This document shows, piece after piece, positions 6,434 to 8,140 of a stretch of 8,140 bases of DNA. Source of the stretch: CAYYJM01 sp964471755 (GTDB lineage: Bacteria; Planctomycetota; Planctomycetia; Gemmatales; Gemmataceae); NCBI GenBank assembly GCA_964471755.1, contig CAYYJM010000276.1, positions 1 to 8,140 of the forward strand, in the 5' to 3' direction. Positions within the stretch are counted from its first letter, which is position 1, and the number at the start of each line of letters is the position of its first letter. Both the position numbers and the translations under genes were made by a program. The notes below the pieces were generated by a model, which did no database searches, was not told the DNA's origin, and saw nothing but the letters and a program-made list of their open reading frames with translations.

Positions 6434-6465
6434 GCCTCATTGCGTTTGGGGGACAGTGATGAGGC
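6434..6465 (-). promoter_or_regulatory. Inverted repeat in the fae leader
   Basis: GCCTCAT (6434-6440) and ATGAGGC (6459-6465) are perfect reverse complements with an 18-nt loop, ending 3 nt before the fae AAGGAG. It may be a leader hairpin or an operator overlapping the start of transcription. Confidence 0.45.
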
Positions 6466-6467
6466 AG

Positions 6468-6496
6468 AGTGTACGAGCAGGAGACGCGGAAGGCAA
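6468..6496 (-). promoter_or_regulatory. Predicted promoter of fae-mtdB
   Basis: On the minus strand, TTGCCT (6496-6491, 4/6) and TACACT (6473-6468, 4/6) are separated by 17 bp. Transcription would start near 6461, about 45 nt before the fae ATG. Confidence 0.45.
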
Positions 6497-6527
6497 AGAG
6501 AAATGCGGACGCTTCGTGAGTTGGTGA

Positions 6528-6647
6528 GTCGGATTGGCCCGAGGCTGGTGCCAGGCGTTCGGGAGCAGGGGTCGCACCCCGTCGCGGCGCGGGCTCGGGA
6601 CTGTCGGAAGTCCCGGTCGCTGCCGTGCCCGGCACCAGCCATCCGAC
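6528..6647. repeat. Nested inverted-repeat element, possible structured RNA
   Basis: GGCTGGTGCC (6543-6552) and GGCACCAGCC (6631-6640) form a perfect 10-bp outer stem. GTCGGAT (6528-6534) and ATCCGAC (6641-6647) add seven pairs outside it after an 8-nt one-sided bulge. Inside sit two hairpins: GGGGT-CGC-ACCCC (6568-6580) and CGGGACT (6596-6602) with AGTCCCG (6609-6615) around a GTCGGA loop. The whole can fold as a branched structure. It could be a dispersed palindromic repeat, a small RNA, or a protein-binding region; no family is recognised. Confidence 0.5.
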
Positions 6648-6650
6648 CAC

Positions 6651-6674
6651 GACCCTCCACGGGGGTAGAGGGTC
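6651..6674. repeat. 7-bp inverted repeat
   Basis: GACCCTC (6651-6657) and GAGGGTC (6668-6674) pair perfectly across a 10-nt loop, three bases after the nested element. Confidence 0.45.
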
Positions 6675-6692
6675 CCGGCGAACCTTCGGAAC

Positions 6693-6716
6693 CGATCCAC
6701 CCGGTAGGGCGGATCG
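6693..6716. repeat. Interrupted inverted repeat
   Basis: CGATCC (6693-6698) pairs with GGATCG (6711-6716). After an A-C mismatch, CCC (6700-6702) pairs with GGG (6707-6709) around a GGTA loop. Confidence 0.4.
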
Positions 6717-6723
6717 TGCGGCA

Positions 6724-6743
6724 CTCGCTGCCGGGGCAGTGAG
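6724..6743. repeat. 8-bp hairpin with tetraloop
   Basis: CTCGCTGC (6724-6731) and GCAGTGAG (6736-6743) form eight pairs, one a G-T wobble, around a CGGG loop. It is the last strong hairpin before the aldolase promoter. Confidence 0.4.
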
Positions 6744-6862
6744 CGCCACCATGAGGGAGGCTCGCCGGTCGTTCTCGGCGGCGGAATCACACCGAGTGAC
6801 GACACCCCTTACATCGGTACGAGCCGCTTCTCGGGTTGAGCGATTCCCGAACCCTGTCCGAC

Positions 6863-6890
6863 TTGCTCGCGTCGGGGTGGCACCTAAGAT
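6863..6890 (+). promoter_or_regulatory. Predicted promoter of the aldolase gene
   Basis: TTGCTC (6863-6868, 3/6) and TAAGAT (6885-6890, 4/6) are separated by 16 bp. The start would be near 6897, six bases before the leader stems and about 63 nt before the ATG. Confidence 0.4.
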
Positions 6891-6902
6891 GACGGGGTAG
6901 AC

Positions 6903-6928
6903 GGCGTCCGGCACGATGGACGCCGGAC
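6903..6928 (+). promoter_or_regulatory. Leader with two mutually exclusive stems before the aldolase gene
   Basis: Stem A pairs GGCGTCC (6903-6909) with GGACGCC (6918-6924) around 8 nt. Stem B pairs GTCCGGC (6906-6912) with GCCGGAC (6922-6928) around 9 nt. Both are perfect 7-bp stems sharing bases, so only one can form at a time. GACGGCG also recurs at 6900-6906 and 6926-6932. The AAGGAG is at 6946-6951, clear of both stems. It may be a simple 5' stabiliser, an operator for a dimeric protein, or a switch; no known riboswitch is recognised. Confidence 0.5.
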
Positions 6929-6959
6929 GGCGATTCGCCAACGGTAAGGAGATTTCGAT

Positions 6960-8048
6960 ATGAACGTGACCCGCCTGCTTGGGCTGGGTTTGACTCCCGG
7001 CAAACTCCGGGGGTTGCAGCGGATTTGCAACGCCAACGGCACCCTGACCATGGTGGCCACCGATCAGAACAGCTCCATGATCAACATGATCAAGGACGCT
7101 CTCAAGAAGAAGGGCCAGGATCGCGACGCGACCTATCAGGAGATCGTCGAGGCCAAGATCGAACTGGCCGACGCGCTCTCGAAGCAGGCCTCGGCCATCC
7201 TCGTCGATGGCTACTACGGCGTCTGGAACACCGTGGCCAGCTTCCACATCCCGGCCCACGTCGGCATGCTGGTCCGCGTCGAGCAGTCCGGCAGCGGCAA
7301 GAACGCGGTCGGGGCTCCGCTGGGAGCGATCGAACCGGGCTGGAGCGTCGGCAAGATCAAGCGCTGCGGGGCCGACGCGGTCAAGCTGCTGGCTCCGTTC
7401 GAGCCGAATGAGCCGGAAAGCGCCGAACATCAGTTCCGCCTGGTGCAGCAGGTCTATGAGGAATGCCAGAAGCACGACATCCTTTTCCTGCTCGAACCGG
7501 TCGCCTTCCCGTTCGGCAACGAGAAGAAGGACAGCCCGGCTTACCTGGCCCGCAAGGCCGAGACGGTCATCGAGAGCGCGAAGTACCTCAGCCGCTGGTG
7601 CGACATCTACAAGGCCGAGTTCCCCGGCAACGTCGGCGACAGTGACGCCGTCTCGCACGCCAACCTGGAGAAGCTGAACGCGGCCAGTGAGCGTCCCTGG
7701 GTGCTGCTCAGCGCGGGCGTCGATTTCCCGCAGTACAAGAAACAGGTCGAGCTGGCGGTGGGACACGGAGCCAGCGGCGTCCTCGGCGGCCGGGCCTTCT
7801 GGAAGGAGTACTTCCTCCAGGATGGGCCGGAAGCACGGCGGAAGTTCGCCCACGGCGAGTGCTGCGATCGCGTCCGGCAGATCGACGAACTCGTCAAGGG
7901 CCGGGCCACGCCGTGGTTCGCGAAGTACGGCCTGACCCTGGAAGACCTGCACGGCATGCGGGCGGCCGAGAAGTGGCACTTCCGCTATGGAGCGGGAGCC
8001 GTGGCCAGCCAGAAGGCCGGCGGCGTCGATCCCGACGCGGTGTATTGA
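6960..8048 (+). CDS. LacD-type class I aldolase (tagatose-1,6-bisphosphate aldolase family)
   Basis: A TIM-barrel Schiff-base aldolase related to LacD, which splits tagatose 1,6-bisphosphate into two triose phosphates. Visible: LTMVATDQNSS (29-39, Asp35), SAILVDGYYG (78-87), GADAVKLL (137-144, Lys142), FLLEPVAFP (176-184, Glu179), CDIYKAEFPG (214-223, likely Schiff-base Lys218), LLSAGVDF (249-256) and GVLGGRAFWKE (273-283, Arg278). These match the LacD active-site pattern as I recall it. At 362 residues it exceeds LacD (about 325): a tail of about 40 residues follows ATPWFAKYG (316-324). AAGGAG eight bases before the ATG fixes the start. It is divergent from fae-mtdB and followed by a double palindrome. 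The true substrate may be another ketose phosphate, including sulfosugar phosphates (the YihT branch), so no symbol is given. Confidence 0.88.
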   Translation: MNVTRLLGLGLTPGKLRGLQRICNANGTLTMVATDQNSSMINMIKDALKKKGQDRDATYQEIVEAKIELADALSKQASAILVDGYYGVWNTVASFHIPAHVGMLVRVEQSGSGKNAVGAPLGAIEPGWSVGKIKRCGADAVKLLAPFEPNEPESAEHQFRLVQQVYEECQKHDILFLLEPVAFPFGNEKKDSPAYLARKAETVIESAKYLSRWCDIYKAEFPGNVGDSDAVSHANLEKLNAASERPWVLLSAGVDFPQYKKQVELAVGHGASGVLGGRAFWKEYFLQDGPEARRKFAHGECCDRVRQIDELVKGRATPWFAKYGLTLEDLHGMRAAEKWHFRYGAGAVASQKAGGVDPDAVY

Positions 8049-8052
8049 GCCC

Positions 8053-8114
8053 CATTTAGCCGCCGGTTCGCCGGCGGTGCCCGGGACGAAACCCCGCCGG
8101 CAAGCCGGCGGCTA
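8053..8114. repeat. Double-palindrome element, copy 3 (diverged)
   Basis: The left arm 8053-8077 starts CATTTAG; the right arm 8094-8114 lacks the terminal AAATG of the other copies. The 16-nt spacer ends in CGAAACC. The arms match each other over 21 bp with two mismatches, because the left hairpin loop is TTCG instead of CTTG. It begins four bases after the aldolase stop codon, so it probably marks its mRNA 3' end. Confidence 0.88.
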
Positions 8115-8122
8115 TCGGCAGT

Positions 8123-8140
8123 AAGGAAAGTAATGCACGC
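8123..8140 (+). CDS. Possible start of a further gene, cut by the window edge
   Basis: AAGGA at 8123-8127 precedes ATG 8133-8135 by five bases, an acceptable ribosome binding site. Only eight coding bases are present, so no product can be named. Confidence 0.2.

Larger units (their letters stand above)
6497..6862. other. Noncoding divergent region rich in hairpins
   Basis: About 365 bp between the predicted fae and aldolase promoters. Open frames exist on both strands, but none has a ribosome binding site with family-like sequence; their products are Arg/Pro-rich and look like chance translation. I see no tRNA, rRNA or transposase remnant. What it does hold is a series of inverted repeats at 6528-6743, described separately. 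From 6744 to 6862 only short 5-bp pairings are seen. Confidence 0.6.

Noticed and set aside
6528..6647. tRNA or other known RNA gene in the nested repeat
   Set aside because: The branched fold lacks the arm lengths, T-loop and acceptor end of a tRNA, and I recognise no known RNA family.
6437..6900. Small genes in the divergent region (minus 6437-6805, plus 6440-6742, plus 6625-6900)
   Set aside because: No ribosome binding sites; Arg/Pro-rich, non-family-like products that coincide with the inverted repeats.
5931..7979. 682-codon open frame on the minus strand spanning fae and the aldolase
   Set aside because: Antisense to the aldolase and in frame with fae only before the gap. Outside the fae part the product is not protein-like; it is a by-product of high-GC codon bias.
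3674..8114. CRISPR array from the recurring repeat
   Set aside because: The copies are about 1.1 and 3.2 kb apart with whole genes between them, and there are no regular spacers.

Overview
The window is high-GC bacterial DNA (roughly two-thirds G+C by eye) with compact genes. It most likely comes from a planctomycete of the Gemmatales/Isosphaerales kind. Three things point there: a formaldehyde-activating enzyme next to a methylene-tetrahydromethanopterin dehydrogenase (archaeal-type C1 genes that planctomycetes also carry), a small secreted Cys-rich protein of a type I associate with planctomycetes, and intergenic regions crowded with GC-rich palindromes. The lineage is an inference from memory of these families. 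Two runs of exactly 10 N (890-899, 6041-6050) show that this is a scaffolded draft.

Layout. (1) 1-2110, minus strand: argB (acetylglutamate kinase) followed by argD (acetylornithine aminotransferase, running off the left edge), an arginine-biosynthesis operon. A good sigma70-type promoter lies at 2168-2195, and its spacer is a perfect inverted repeat. (2) 2295-3657, plus strand: a 114-residue exported Cys-rich protein, then ispH (last step of the MEP isoprenoid pathway). (3) 3749-4828, plus strand: a Gfo/Idh/MocA-type oxidoreductase with no visible ribosome binding site, bracketed by two copies of a ~66-bp double palindrome. The right-hand copy supplies its stop codon and fills the gap to the convergent gene. 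(4) 4888-6416, minus strand: fae then mtdB in transcription order, the first two steps of tetrahydromethanopterin-linked formaldehyde oxidation. fae is broken by an assembly gap. (5) 6417-6959: a divergent intergenic region with a promoter facing each way and about 365 bp of hairpin-rich DNA without a credible gene. (6) 6960-8048, plus strand: a LacD-type class I aldolase whose leader can fold into two mutually exclusive stems. A third copy of the double palindrome follows it, and a possible new gene start lies at the right edge.

Working together: Fae condenses formaldehyde with tetrahydromethanopterin and MtdB oxidises the methylene adduct. The aldolase is transcribed divergently from fae and may share its control region, so a link between sugar-phosphate cleavage and C1 handling is possible but unproven. 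The arginine, MEP and oxidoreductase genes look like unrelated housekeeping neighbours. The most notable non-genic content is the double-palindrome family (3674-3742, 4822-4887, 8053-8114) and the structured divergent region at 6528-6928.
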